Assembly (NCBI RefSeq): GCF_009727055.1
Contig: NC_052358.1
Location: 40,463,954-40,527,953, forward strand
Direction: 5' to 3'
From: Benincasa hispida
Taxonomy: Eukaryota > Streptophyta > Magnoliopsida > Cucurbitales > Cucurbitaceae
Length of the DNA stretch: 64,000 nucleotides
Made by a program: the position numbers and the translations under genes. Below, piece after piece: positions 10,701-21,814 of the stretch; positions within the stretch are counted from its first letter, which is position 1; every line of letters starts with the position of its first letter. Under the pieces are notes generated by a model. The model had not been told where the DNA came from. It worked only from the letters and a program-made list of their open reading frames with translations, and searched no databases.

Positions 10701-13700
10701 TTAAAAAATGTACAAAGTTTAGTTCCTATGGATAATTTTGGATTCTTGTGTTTGTTCTGCAGGTGGACCTCTTCCAGCTGGTCAGTCTGCTGGTGGTGCT
10801 GGCTTTGGTGTTTCTAGTGCACAGCCCAACCCTCTAGCTCCTTCAACATTTGGTCAATCAAGTCCAAATCCTTTTTCTACAGCCACATCAACCAATCCAT
10901 TTGCCCCCAAACCTTCGGGTTTTGGTACTTTTGGACCTTCGACGACGTTTTCATTTAATTCTTCAGCATTTGCTCCCTCCTCTTCATCAAACCCCTTTGC
11001 ATCAACTACAGCAGCATCAACGTCAGCTTTTTTATCGTCAACAACCTCTCAATTTGGCAGCTCATCCTTATTCAGTTCATCTAACACTCAACCCCTTGCC
11101 TCACAATCTGCTTTTAGTTCAACTACATCTCCAGGAACAAATCTTACGTTTCCGTCCAGCTTAAATTTTGGTAATACTCAATCATCTTCCCTCTTCCAAT
11201 CCACAACACCTGCAATTGGGCAGACAGGTCCAGCTTTTGGCGCTCCCTTTTCACAATCCAGCTTGTTTAGTCAACCTTCGTCTGGGGTTGGAGGGAATCT
11301 TTTCTCTAGCTCGCCATCACTCCTAACTTCAAGCAATCCAATGGGTTTTGGTCAAACATCTGTAAGTAGCCTTTTGACTTTACCATATTCCTTTGTACTT
11401 TTCTTGTGGTGAGACGATTGTCTATTGATTAATAGACCACATTACTTTTATGTATGATCATATGTCACCAATTCTTCCATGTGCGTGAAGGGAGGGAAAG
11501 AAAGCTTCATAGAGTAAAATATAAGTGTATAATCATGGAACTGTATATTCAGTAATTCACTCGATTTTACCCTGGGTTAGGTGAAGTTGGATATACTTTC
11601 TTTTATGCACTTCATGAGTTGGCTCCGATTTGAAATTGGTTTTTAATTTCTTTTTTCATGAGGGCGTTTGGGATGCTTAGTTGAGTTATTAAGTCTGTAG
11701 CTGTTCAGTCTTGGGAGTGAATTAGCTATAATCAGTGTTTGGGATGCACGGTTATTTAGTTTGAGTTTAGAAAGTTTGTATTGGAGTTAAACAACCTAGA
11801 GCTTTGAAATTGGACTTTTTTTTAATGTATATTGTACAACTAGAGCTATTTCAATCAAATTTTTCTATAGAAACAAATTTGGTTTCCACTTTTTTACATT
11901 ATTTTTGTTGTACCTTTTTCAATTTCACTCAAATTTGGTATGGGATTGATATGAATGAAACAAATTTTTAAAATTTGAGATCAACTCTAGGTCTTGAATT
12001 TGAATTTTACATTTTAAAAAATATTTGGGATCAAGTTTGGAATATGTCTAAATTTAATTCAAGGTAAATGTTGGAATCTATCCAGAATTTGGTCTAGATT
12101 TGGTATAGAATTCTTAGATGGACTGGAATTTGATTTGGGTTAAAAAATTGATCAAGCCCAAATTCAAGATTCTGTCCAAAATTTGGTTTAGATTTGGAAT
12201 AGAATTCTAAGATAGACCTTGAATTTGATTTGGGATAAAAATTTTATGATGCCCAAATTCAATTTGATTCAAATGGATTCAAATTGAATCAAATTCGAAA
12301 CTTATCTAACTTATCTTTTGATTTTAATTTCACCAATTTGTTGATTATAATTTGAATCAGAATTCCAATTTTGGTAAGTTTTTTTTTTCCTTTTAAGTTC
12401 TTTTCTGTGCGGTGGAGTGGAGTTAGAAACATTGGAGGGAGGGACAGGAAGATGGAGAGAGAGGAAGATGGAGTTTCTTGATCAAAGCACAGACTTCAAT
12501 AGTTAAAACTGTTGAAGTTAGTGGGATGAAGTTATTTAACATTGGGTTGTGAAGTAGGTGGGCCAGATTGTCAACTCAACTCAGCTCAACTTAAGTTGAT
12601 AGCCAAACACCCCTAGATGTTTTTTTTCCCTTCTTATGAGTAGTGCTTCAATTCCATTTAACACTAGTAACTTGAATGTTGTAGTTGGTTACTTGTAGTT
12701 TTTATACTAACTGGCTTGTAATCTTGTTCATACTGTAGACCTCTTTCTCTATGCCTTTTCAACCAGCACAAGCACAGGCACCCACTTCCTTTTTTAGCAA
12801 CTTGGGTCAGGCTCAACCAAGTAAGCTGATTCATAAAAATTGATCGACGATTTTGTTGAGCATTCAAACCTTTTATTTTAATGTGCTAACTTGATTATTT
12901 TTTCCCATTAGTTGGTTCAAGTGGTTTTGGAGGCACTTCAAGCATTTTTGGCCAGAGTACCTTTGGACAATCGTAAGAGTCCTATTCCTGCATATTGTTG
13001 AGTTTTGGTCTTATTGTGTCACACATTTTTTTGTTATTTGCTCTGTTATTTACATCTTATTGAGTTTTAATTTTCTTATTTGATTTTTTTTATTACTATT
13101 ATTTTTTTTTGCATTAAATAAAGATGACATTTCTTAATTTTGTTAAGACATAATGTCATAATGTGTAAGGTATTCCTTACTATGTATTGATATTAAGAGA
13201 GAAAAGATGCCCAAAGGCAATACAAAATATCTCCCAGGCAATTAGTGAAGGCTGGTAATTTCTCCCTTTCCCTCTTTACAATGATCACACCAAAAGAATA
13301 AAATGTCATCTTACTGTTCCATAACATGTGGACTACCAAAACATTCCCTTGCCTGCGTAATCTTCGTGTTCCTACCCCTTTGTGATTCATCTAACTAACT
13401 CATCAGGGGTGAATTTCCTTTCTCACCCCTTGTATATTGAATAGTAATTGGAGGCCTAACATTACCCTAGGGTCAACGAAACCTTGTCCAAAGTTTATAA
13501 TCTAGAAATCGACAGCGAAAGTCTTTTGAGTGTTTCCCAAGTGGTCTAATGATCTGGTAGGTACTTCCAACTCACCAACAATTCAATGGAGCCAGATTTT
13601 GCTTCTAACGATAGCCAGGTTCTCCATGGGCTCAACAATCCATTCAAATTAATTCGTATGCAGAGATGGGCTCGTTTGGGCTGTCTTGTTGGCTCCCAAG

Positions 13701-16700
13701 GCCTTCCTCAACTAAAAGACATGGAAAATCGGGTAATGGTGGTGTCTGAAGCTAATTGAAGACCAATTTATTCTTCCTCCTGATAAGACCCAAAAACTTA
13801 GGCGTTAGTTTCTCATCTCTTCACTTTGCTAGAGATACTTGACAATACAGTCAAAGTTAAAAAATATCCAGTCCCTCACTGCATACTCCACATCTCTTTG
13901 ATTTTGATATGCAAACCTTTTCATTTTGTCTTGAGCCAACTAAAGATGACCCTTGAGAATGTTGTGGTCCATGTCACATTCAATCAATTGTTGATCAAGA
14001 GTTGAGTTTGTTGTTTTGATTTCACCATGTGATAATAGACGATGGGGTGGGCGACTAGCTTGAAATAGAAATATGGAAGGTGGTTATACCAAAGCTCAGC
14101 CTAATACGACCAGGATGTTTGCTACATAAGCAATGCAGATGTGTTTTGGTGCATTTGTTCTCCATCTCAGTTTGTCCATTCATATAGGAGTGGTTGGGGA
14201 AGTACTTTGACAAAGATTGGTCCTTGAAATGTGAACATGTCTCCTTCCAGATATGGCTAAGGATTGTATCATGATTGGAGATGGTGAAACATGGATGTCC
14301 ATGAAGTCTTCAAATTTTCTTGATAAGGAGGTTCGCAACTGTATTAGCTGGGCACGGATGTTTTGAAGCCAAAAAATGTGTGTACTTAAGGCAATTGATG
14401 ATAACTAAAATACAATCATGCTTTCCCCCCTACCCCACCGAACATGGTAGCCCTTCTATAAAACCCGTTGACATGTCTTTCCAAATTCTCTCGAATGGCT
14501 AGCTAAGGGGATTAAAGGCACCCACCAGAATTTGGGAAAGGATATTTGAAAAGAGCTCGTCTTTTGTTGACCTAGTTCATTATGTGGTGGGGGAGGGGAG
14601 AGATACTTACTTTTGGGAGGATCACTAGGTGGGTGAGTGACCTCTTTGTGCTTTATATCCTAGACTTCTTTATTTGTTCTCTCTAAAAAATCACTTTGTT
14701 GCTGATTTCCTTGTGTGGTCAGGGAGCTTTTGTTCCTTTTCGTATGGGATTCGTCGCCCCCTTTTGGATAGAGAGGCAATTGATGTAGCTCCTTTTCTTG
14801 CTTTGCTTGAGGGTCACTCTTCTAGACGTGGGAGAAGGGATGCGAGGGTCTGATGTCCCAATCCTTTGCAGGGGTTATCATATAAGTCCTTTCTTCATAG
14901 TATCGTGGATTCCTCTCCCTTAGGTGAGTCGTTCCTTTTAGTTCTTTGGAGGATTAAGGTTTCTAGGAAAGTGAAATTCTTTACTTGGCAAGTTTTACAT
15001 GGCCGTGCGAAAATGATGGATCGTCTTACCAGAAAGTACCCCTTTTGTTGGGCTGTTGTGCTGTATCCTTTGTCGGCGGAGGAAGATCTATATCATATTC
15101 TTTGGTAATGCAGGTTTGTTAGTTCTATTTGAGTCTTTTCTCTAGACCTTTGGCTTTTCTTTTGTTCATCAGAGGGACACTAGTTATGATTGAGGAATTC
15201 CTCCTCAATCCACTTCATGGGGAGAAGGCTCGCTTTCTGTGGTTAGCTGGGGTGTGCGCGACCCTGTGGGGTGAGCGGAATGGTAGGTATTTTAGAGAGG
15301 TGGATAAGGACCCTAGTGAAGTTTGGTCCCTTGTCCACTTTCATGTTTCTTAGTGGACTTTAGTTTTAAAAACCTTTTGTAATTATTCTATAGGAGTCAT
15401 ATTGCATACTTGGAGCCCTTTTCTACAGGGGGTGGTGTTTTGTGGGTTGGGTTGTGTTGGGTGGTGTTTTGTGGGTTGGGTTGGGTTGGGTGGTGTTTTG
15501 TGGGTTGGGTTGGGTTAGGTGGTGTTTTGTGGGTTGGGTTTTTTATGCTCGCATGTTCCTTCATTTTTTCTCAATGAAAGCCATTGATTTCAATAAAAAA
15601 TGACTAATTGGCCTGTATTAAGATAATTTAGGGCCACGTAGTTATCAAACATTCAATCTCTTGTGCCTCTATATTAATTGCTATGTATCAGTAATTTGCA
15701 TGCATGTACTTTGTAGGCCTATCACCCAAAGCTCCGTAGTACAACCAGCACCGGCTACAAATCCATTTGGGACACTCCCTGCAATGCCACAGATGTCAAT
15801 TAGTAGACCAGGAGCAGCACCTTCTATTCAATATGGAATTTCCAGCATGCCGGTAAATCGGACTTGTCTTTATTTACCGAAGTTTGAATGGGAGATAAAT
15901 GGTTTCTAATTTGGTGTCTTTGTCATTAACATCTGCAAGAAGAATATAGTTTGGTGCTCTTTTTTTGATTCTCTCCATTAACTGATACTGCTAATGTAGG
16001 TTGTTGACAAAGCGGCTCCAGTCAGAATATCATCTTTCTTGACGCCTCGCCACCTATCTCACAGACGGATGAGATTGCCTGTGAGAAAATATAACCCTAA
16101 GAACGATGGCAGTCCAAGGGTATGACTGTCTTCTATTACACAATCTTTTCCTTTTCCCCTTCCTCCCTCACATTCCTATTGTGGTGGGTGGTTACAAAAA
16201 TGGCGGCCTCACTTGAATTTTGTAACTACAGACTGCTTATAGCTCCTTATTATTTACAGGTTCCATTTTTCAGCGATGATGAAGAAACACCAAGCACTCC
16301 TAAGGCCGATGCTCTTTTTATTCCCAGAGAGAATCCTAGAGCATTGGTTATTCGTCCCACGGATCAGTGGCCTTCAAAAGCCAATTTAGATAAATCTTTG
16401 CCATCAAAGGACACCACAGTGCGTGAAAATGGTATGACTTTTTTGTTCCGTGCTTTCCAATTTTTATGTTCTTGTAGTTCATAACACTTGAAAAAAGGTT
16501 TGATTGGTTGGCGATCCAAAGTCAGGTAACAAGAGATTTAATGTAAAATAGAGTTGTATGTTCTCATTGCTTTTTATATTGGGTTACAGGTTTAGAATTT
16601 GAAAGTACCGAGAAACAAATGAAGAAACTAATTTGAATTGCAAAAAGGATCAACAAAATCTTTATTGCCACAAATTTAGTAATGCACAAATTTTCTTTCT

Positions 16701-19053
16701 TTTCCTTCCCACCTGTTGTCCTCAAAATTATGAACCAATTTCTCAACATGTCACTCTTTTGTGTATTAAAATTTAAACCCAAACGTATTAACGTACAACT
16801 TTGTCAAAACATTTAAGTCCTAAGGTTTCATGATGATTTAATTTTTTTCTTTCTTTTTACTATAAGATAACCTATATATCGGGATTGAAGTGGGTAGTTT
16901 TAGAGATTGAGAATTGGAAGAAGGGAAGTAAGAGAAGTAATAGGGACCATAGGGTATTGAAGGAGAGGGGAAAAGGGGAAATAGTCCGGTGAAAAAGGAG
17001 GAAAAATGGGGAAGTGACAACTGTAGATTGTGACAAAGGAGAGATATGAAATGGAAGAGGAAGATGATGGGTATAGATAAATTGTTGAGGATCCCACGTT
17101 GGAAAAGTCAAAGGATCTCACATTCTTCCTAAGATAGATGAGTTACTCTTTTTATTGCTAATTGGTTGAGATCGAATCCTATACTATCTAACATAAATGG
17201 TTTTCATCCATGTACTAATGGTAAGGCATTTTAAAATATTTTTGTTGTCTTTAAAAGGTTAAGGGTATTAAAGCAACTTTTGAAAGTTTAGGGATTTTTT
17301 TAAAACGAGGTACTAACGGTTTTCATCCATATGCTAATGGTAAGAGTATTTTTGAACGGTTTAATGGTATTAACGAAACTTTTGATAGTTATGGAGTGTG
17401 TTTGTTGAAACAAAATGCTCATGGTTTTTGTCCAAAAACTAATGGGAAGGGTGTTTTTTATCTTTTTGAAACAGAGTTGAAAGTTGAGGGGTATTTTCTA
17501 TAATTTAGCCTTTTTTTTTTTTTTTTTTTAAAGTTAATAGTTGATGTTAATTGAAAATTATTAATAATATTTTGTCCAAGAGTTGATATTTACTGTAGTA
17601 TCAGTTATATAAATATTTCTAAATATTTTTGCACCTATTTGTTGAGGAGAAACTAATCCAATTCGGAGCCATGAGTTACTTGATTTTGTAAACCCATTTT
17701 CTTCTCTTTAACATTTGCATACAAAAGATCCAGAAACGCCTTAATTTCTTGCATCAGGAGTTTTTGACTCAAGCGTATTTTACTTTTAAGACAATGTGAT
17801 GGTGTATCTGTTACCGAGCATGGTGGTATATATAAATTCTTTTCCTTGGAGTCCCATGGCCCTGTGAGGTGGTGGGATTTGATTTTAAGTTTAGTATGAC
17901 ATTGCTGACTAGCAAATCTTAATTTTTACTAGGGAAGATTGCTGAACATACTTCCTCGGCTGTCAACAAATTGAAGGATACCAATGGTTAGTTTTGCCCC
18001 CTTGAAATTTGATATGTTTTCAGTTTCTCTGTTCCATTTTGCCTTTCCGCACACCTCAACGAACGAGGTCTTATTTCTTCTTTTGACTTCTGATTGCAAT
18101 TTCTCTAGATTATTGTTCTTGTGAAATATTTTGTGGTGGAATCTATTTATAAAATTGGACTCTGTAACGTCTTTACGTATGAAGGAAAAAGTTCCATTAC
18201 ATATGTATATAGCTTTGTTATGTGAACAATTGGGTTTTGCTCATAATATATTTCGAAGGAAGTGGTGAACAAGGCAAATATTGGTATCATCATGCCTTCT
18301 TTATTAAAGTGCAGTGTGCATCAAAGCAGAAGTTGAATATTTTTATGTTAAATAATTTCTGTTGTTTTCTTTATGGCAGGAAATGTTGTTGAGAATGGTA
18401 CTAGCAAAGACAACATCCATCTTAACAAAGTTAACCAAAAACCCAACGGGGTCCATGAAGATCACTCTGCTCCAAAGGAGGACTTGTATAGGACATTTGC
18501 AGGGCACAGAGCTGGTGAGGCGGCCATTGTTTACGAACATGGGGCAGATATTGAGGCATTAATGCCAAAGCTCCGGCATTCAGACTATTATACCGAGCCG
18601 AAAATTCAAGAATTAGCTGCCAAAGAAAGGGCCGAACCTGGGTTTTGCCGCCATGTTAAAGATTTTGTGGTGGGTCGTCATGGTTATGGAAGCATCAAAT
18701 TCTTTGGTGAAACAGATGTGCGAAGGCTCGATCTAGAGTCCATAGTTCAGTTCAACAATCGGGAAGTGATTGTCTACCTCGACGAGAGTAAAAAGCCTCC
18801 TTGTGGGCAAGGTCTGAATAAGCCTGCTGAAGTAACAATACTCAACATCAAATGCGTAGACAAGCAAACTGGGCATCAATATACAGAAGGGCCTAAAGTT
18901 GAGAAATACAAGGAGTTGCTAAGGAAGAAGACAGAGGCTCAAGGTGCCGAGTTCGTATCGTACGATCCAGTGAAAGGAGAGTGGAAGTTCAGGGTTGAAC
19001 ACTTCAGCAGGTATAATATGGAAGATAATGAGGAACTTGAAGATTGGGAATGA
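7742..19053 (+). CDS. NUP98: nuclear pore protein NUP98 (autoproteolytic FG nucleoporin)
   Basis: NUP98 lines the nuclear pore channel and takes part in mRNA export and nuclear transport; in the family it is made as a precursor that cleaves itself. Coding exons: 7742-7760, 8356-8661, 9748-10338, 10450-10677, 10763-11361, 12739-12820, 12912-12972, 15717-15852, 16000-16119, 16260-16431, 17933-17986, 18380-19053. All introns are GT-AG, all phases close, and the total is 3042 nt, 1013 residues; as I recall Arabidopsis NUP98A is of similar length. Residues about 1-300 and 383-700 are Phe-Gly repeats (PAFG, SPFG, few GLFG). A GLEBS segment (PVYKDKS...LRWEDYQ) lies at about 358-382. The autopeptidase domain is at about 857-999, ending His997-Phe998-Ser999; the family cuts between Phe and Ser, leaving a 15-residue acidic tail. 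No frameshift or stop. Exons were found by eye and alternative splicing is not excluded. Plants often have two paralogues; which one this is cannot be told. Confidence 0.96.
8767..9435. repeat. tandem duplication of about 335 bp in NUP98 intron 2
   Basis: 8767-9098 and 9106-9435 are near-identical direct copies; both begin 'gctagatttgtgcatgc' and end 'catgggattatgaat'. They differ by scattered substitutions and short indels. No coding sequence or transposon hallmark is visible. Confidence 0.9.
9901..10095 (+). repeat. 24-bp coding minisatellite in NUP98 exon 3
   Basis: At least seven consecutive 8-residue units of the form PAFG-xx-ST/SN/SS, so a 24-bp tandem repeat preserves the reading frame. 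Third positions and linker codons vary between units. A related run of STPAFGAS units continues to about 10250. Confidence 0.85.
10594..10677 (+). other. GLEBS (RAE1/GLE2-binding) segment of NUP98
   Basis: Encodes [20 protein letters not shown] and the following YQLGDKG, continuing into exon 5. In animals and fungi the matching segment binds the mRNA export factor RAE1/GLE2. The pattern of a Ser-rich start, 'Y.(D/N)KS.EELR.EDYQ' and a Lys-Gly end is retained, so binding of plant RAE1 is a reasonable inference. Confidence 0.85.
11661..12614. mobile_element. MITE-like non-autonomous DNA element in NUP98 intron 5
   Basis: Starts AGGGCGTTTGGGATGCTTAG; its end read in reverse is AGGGGTGTTTGGCTATCAAC, so the outer 11-12 bp form an imperfect terminal inverted repeat. 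Inside are degenerate AT-rich repeats ('aatttggtttagatttgg', 'gggataaaaa') and no reading frame. I could not see a clear target duplication. A shorter relative is at 39976-40178. The superfamily (hAT-like or other) is uncertain. Confidence 0.55.
13190..14510 (-). pseudogene. Ty3/gypsy integrase C-terminal remnant in NUP98 intron 7
   Basis: On the minus strand, broken by stops and frameshifts, the translation follows a gypsy polyprotein in order: a '(W)[12 protein letters not shown]'-type integrase motif near 14450-14500, '[18 protein letters not shown]' near 14340-14400, then the late integrase region with '[11 protein letters not shown]', 'NSTLDQQL' and '[18 protein letters not shown]' at about 13850-14050, and a possible chromodomain-like tail near 13450-13620. 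No protease or reverse transcriptase precedes it, so it is a truncated insertion. It is antisense to NUP98. The lineage is probably a chromovirus; confidence in that is moderate. Confidence 0.8.
14560..15610 (+). pseudogene. LINE (non-LTR retrotransposon) 3' end remnant in NUP98 intron 7
   Basis: A sense-strand translation with a few stops shows the C-terminal part of a plant LINE reverse transcriptase ORF: 'GRDTYFWED' near 14590, then a zf-RVT-type segment at 14866-15108 ([20 protein letters not shown], then 'DRLTRKYP' and 'EEDLYHILW'), then '[20 protein letters not shown]' at 15216-15290. It is followed by a 29-bp minisatellite and a 3' tail ending 'CAATGAAAG...ATAAAAAA', as LINE tails do. 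The N-terminal endonuclease and catalytic domain are missing, as expected for 5'-truncated insertions. Same orientation as NUP98, so it is part of the pre-mRNA. Confidence 0.8.
15431..15545 (+). repeat. 29-bp minisatellite, four copies
   Basis: Units start at 15431, 15460, 15489 and 15518 with 'ggtggtgttttgtgggttgg', followed by variable GGGTT-type ends. It lies in the 3' part of the LINE remnant. It resembles G-rich telomere-like sequence only superficially. Confidence 0.9.
17195..17515. repeat. degenerate tandem repeat in NUP98 intron 10
   Basis: Three diverged copies carry 'ggttttcatccatgtactaatgg', 'ggttttcatccatatgctaatgg' and 'tggtttttgtccaaaaactaatgg'-like blocks (each here shortened in reading) followed by 'gggtattaa.g.aacttttgaaag'. 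A poly-T run follows at 17510-17530. No coding sequence. The rest of intron 10 (16440-17190) shows nothing recognisable. Confidence 0.6.
18590..19008 (+). other. NUP98 autopeptidase domain and cleavage site
   Basis: Encoded wholly in the last exon, residues about 857-999. Family landmarks visible: '[10 protein letters not shown]' at the start, '[13 protein letters not shown]', 'VIVYLDE', '[16 protein letters not shown]'. The His-Phe-Ser triad is at 19000-19008; in the family the Ser hydroxyl attacks the preceding Phe carbonyl, splitting the precursor. The Lys/Gly-rich stretch before it and the acidic tail after it are intact. Confidence 0.9.
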
Positions 19054-19300
19054 GTGTTCATTGTTCATGAGGGAGCTTATGCAATGCAAGTTGGTTGCTG
19101 TTTCCTGCTTTGTACTTTAGGGATTTTGTGTTGAATGTGCTTTGAAATGAATCTGTAAAGAAATATGTTCAAATAGTAATGAAGTGCTAAGTTCTTTCTT
19201 TTTACCTTGTAGTTAGGAGTCTGTATTGGCCTTCAAGTTTGCTTTCTAATTCAGTGCAGTGCTGTAGTTGAAAGGATTTGTTTACATTCATTTGTGTTAT
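19054..19300 (+). other. NUP98 3' untranslated region (approximate)
   Basis: T-rich sequence with AATGAA-like near-upstream elements around 19147 and 19179 but no perfect AATAAA. The true cleavage site cannot be read off; the end given is a guess. Confidence 0.4.
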
Positions 19301-19335
19301 TGATAATGATGTAACCCAGATGGTTCTTTTTGAAC

Positions 19336-19800
19336 TTTCAATTAAATACTTAGGTGCCAAAATGTCTACATTTTATATGGGTGGTTATTTGGAGGATGTT
19401 TGATAAATCGTCCTTTGCAAAAAAAATGTTTGATAAATCAATACAATTACATCATTTTTAAATCGATCGATGATCCTCTCGAACTATATAAATTTGTTGC
19501 CATTATACTTTTTCAATTTTTATTCATTTAATTAGTCTACTATAGTTAATTGTTGCATTCAACCTCTAGTGTTACTGACATAGTATTGATGTCAATGTAT
19601 CTTTCAATTAAAAACTTTGGTGCCAAAATGTTTACATTTTATATGGGTGGTTATTTGGAGGATGTTTGATAAATTGTCCATTGCAAAAAAATATTTGATA
19701 AATCAATACAATTGCATCTCTGAACTTTTAAATTGATCGATGATCAATTGTTGCATTCAACCTCTAGTGTTATTGACTTAGTATAGATGTCAATGTATCT
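19336..19800. repeat. tandem duplication just downstream of NUP98
   Basis: Unit 1 (19336-19601) and unit 2 (19602-19800) both begin 'tttcaattaaa' and end 'gtcaatgtatct'. Unit 2 lacks an internal piece of roughly 70-80 bp after 'gatcgatgatc'. A related copy of the 3' half continues at about 39460-39660. Confidence 0.85.
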
Positions 19801-19893
19801 GTATTTTAATTCTTAATTTCGAAGAATTATCTATATTGATTTGAGCCTGTCAACTTATGATATGGACATATTTTAATAATTTTATCAAAAGTA

Positions 19894-20544
19894 CTTTTTT
19901 GATCTTTAGGTTTTTGGTCTAGTTTCTATTTAGTTCCTAGATTTGAAAATGTTATATATTCAGTCTTTAAGTTTTGAGTTTGGTTTTCAATTTAGTCTTT
20001 TAGGTTTCAAAATGCTACAATTTTATCCTTGACATTTGAGTTTTGCTTCAATTTAGTCCCTATGTTTCAAGATTTATACTTTAGTCTCGATTTTTCACTA
20101 AATACTCACTTTTTGTTTTTAGGGTTAGTTTATGTTAATAAATTAAAAAGCATTAAAAGAACAATAATTAATTAAGTTTCAAAATTTCTATCACTTTTTA
20201 AATTAAAAGTAAAATTTTACTTCATAATTATATGTAATAAATTAATAGAAATTAAAGTCAATGATTAAAAATGAGTATTTAATAAAAAAAATGATTAAAA
20301 ATGAGTAATTAATAGAAATTAAAGTCAACGATTAAAAATGAGTATTTAATAAAAAAAAATTGAGGTTAAAAATATAAAATCTTGAAACGCAGGGACCAAA
20401 TTGAAACAAAACTCAAATCTGAAGGGTAAAATCGTAACATTTTGAATCTTGAAACAAAACTCAAAACTTAAAGACTAAATGTGTAACATCTTAAAACCTA
20501 AAGACCAAATAGAAACTAGAACAAAAACCTAAAGATAAAAAAAG
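19894..20544. mobile_element. foldback (long inverted repeat) element
   Basis: The left arm begins CTTTTTTGATCTTTAGGTTT and the right arm, in reverse complement, begins CTTTTTTTATCTTTAGGTTT. The match continues with small differences for more than 200 bp in each arm, both arms holding 'tcaatttagtccctatgtttc'-type blocks. The centre is AT-rich with a short direct repeat ('attaaaaatgagta'). No reading frame. This is a MITE-like element of a kind common in dicot genomes; I see no certain target duplication. Confidence 0.8.
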
Positions 20545-20667
20545 AATTATTCCTTTTTCTTTAAATTAGTATTTACATGGCAAGTTTCAATTTCACTCTT
20601 ATATTCTAGTGAAGTCATTTTGTCAATTTTCTTTCTAATGGTTGTCACATGAACCAAACGAATTAGT

Positions 20668-20702
20668 ATATGTATGTATGTATGTATATATGTATGTATG
20701 TA
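20668..20702. repeat. (TATG)n microsatellite
   Basis: About nine TATG/TATA tetranucleotide units. Confidence 0.9.
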
Positions 20703-21812
20703 ACTCAGGAATTAGGGTAGCGAAAGGTAACAGAATCATTAAACACTCTAATTACACTTAGTTTGAGTGATAAGCATGTTATAAAAATAAATTTATACAA
20801 AGAGGGTTTCAGAAGTATAACCTTTGTAGATTTCCTTCAAATCCTTGCTAATCTCCACGAATTTGACCTTTAAAACTTCGGTGGACCACTGAGAGAATCT
20901 TCTTTACTATTCTCAGTCTTGGATTTGAGTAGTGGAACTCTGAGTTGAGAGGGATTTGGAGATAGTTTGGAGAGGGTTTGAGAGCATCTCAAAAGCAGTA
21001 GAATTTTCACCAAAATTCTGAATCCATTCCCTCAATCTCTGAAAAATGAAGCTTTTTAATTACTTCATTCATACAAGCACTTAATCTTTCACCAATTTAT
21101 GTGCTAAGTGGCCTAGGCGTTGAATGTGGGAAAAATCTATTTAGAATGAAAAAAGTTGGATAATTCCACTATCAACCCAAATTTTCAATTTAATTTAATC
21201 TCCAATTGAATTAAATTAAAAACTCAATTATAGAAATTGAATGTCTTAATATGAACCTGGTTTAATTTAAATAATGAATTAAATAAATTTAATTAATTAA
21301 TTAAATAATTTAATATCAAATATTAAATTAATAAAACACCTAGTTCAAACATGAATCCCTATTCATGTAATCAATATTTAAATCATTATTTAAATATTCA
21401 TAACTCTCCAATTACGTTTAATTTAAAAAAATTTAAACGTTAATTATATGGAATATAATTATCCAAACCCTAAATTGAAGTTGAGCATTTCAAATTCATT
21501 CAATATTCTAATCCAAGGTTTAATCTTTTACGAGCTAGTAGAAGGACCTTATGGACCTACAGATCATGAGCTACAACGATTTGAGATTAATTGGTTAATC
21601 TCTTTAATCTGAATTCATCAATATTCGTTAACTACCGAGACATACCACTATAGCTCAATAGTTGCACTCTCCTCAATGTAGATATATTTGTGTCCATTTG
21701 ATTTAATCATAATCAGTAAGTCGATTCTTCACAAGTTGTTCGTATTTATAGCTAAGTCAAAATTACTGGTTTACCCCTTTAAATACATTTTGTTCCTTAA
21801 GTGTCAGAACCC
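20703..21812 (-). mobile_element. copia LTR fragment
   Basis: Sense 3' half of the copia LTR family seen at 61702-63624, including the 'cactctaattacacttag' block near 20747, the AT-rich middle and the 'ggaccttatggacctacag' block at 21543. It is cut off near 21812, where gypsy LTR sequence begins. Confidence 0.75.
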
Positions 21813-21814
21813 TA

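Noticed and set aside
10419..11164. Alternative frames overlapping NUP98 exons 4 and 5
   Set aside because: They are shadows of the FG-repeat exons: low-complexity Leu/His-rich translations of the same repeats.
15431..15545. Interstitial telomere repeat
   Set aside because: The unit is 29 bp with GGTGGTGTTTTG; it is not the plant TTTAGGG repeat.
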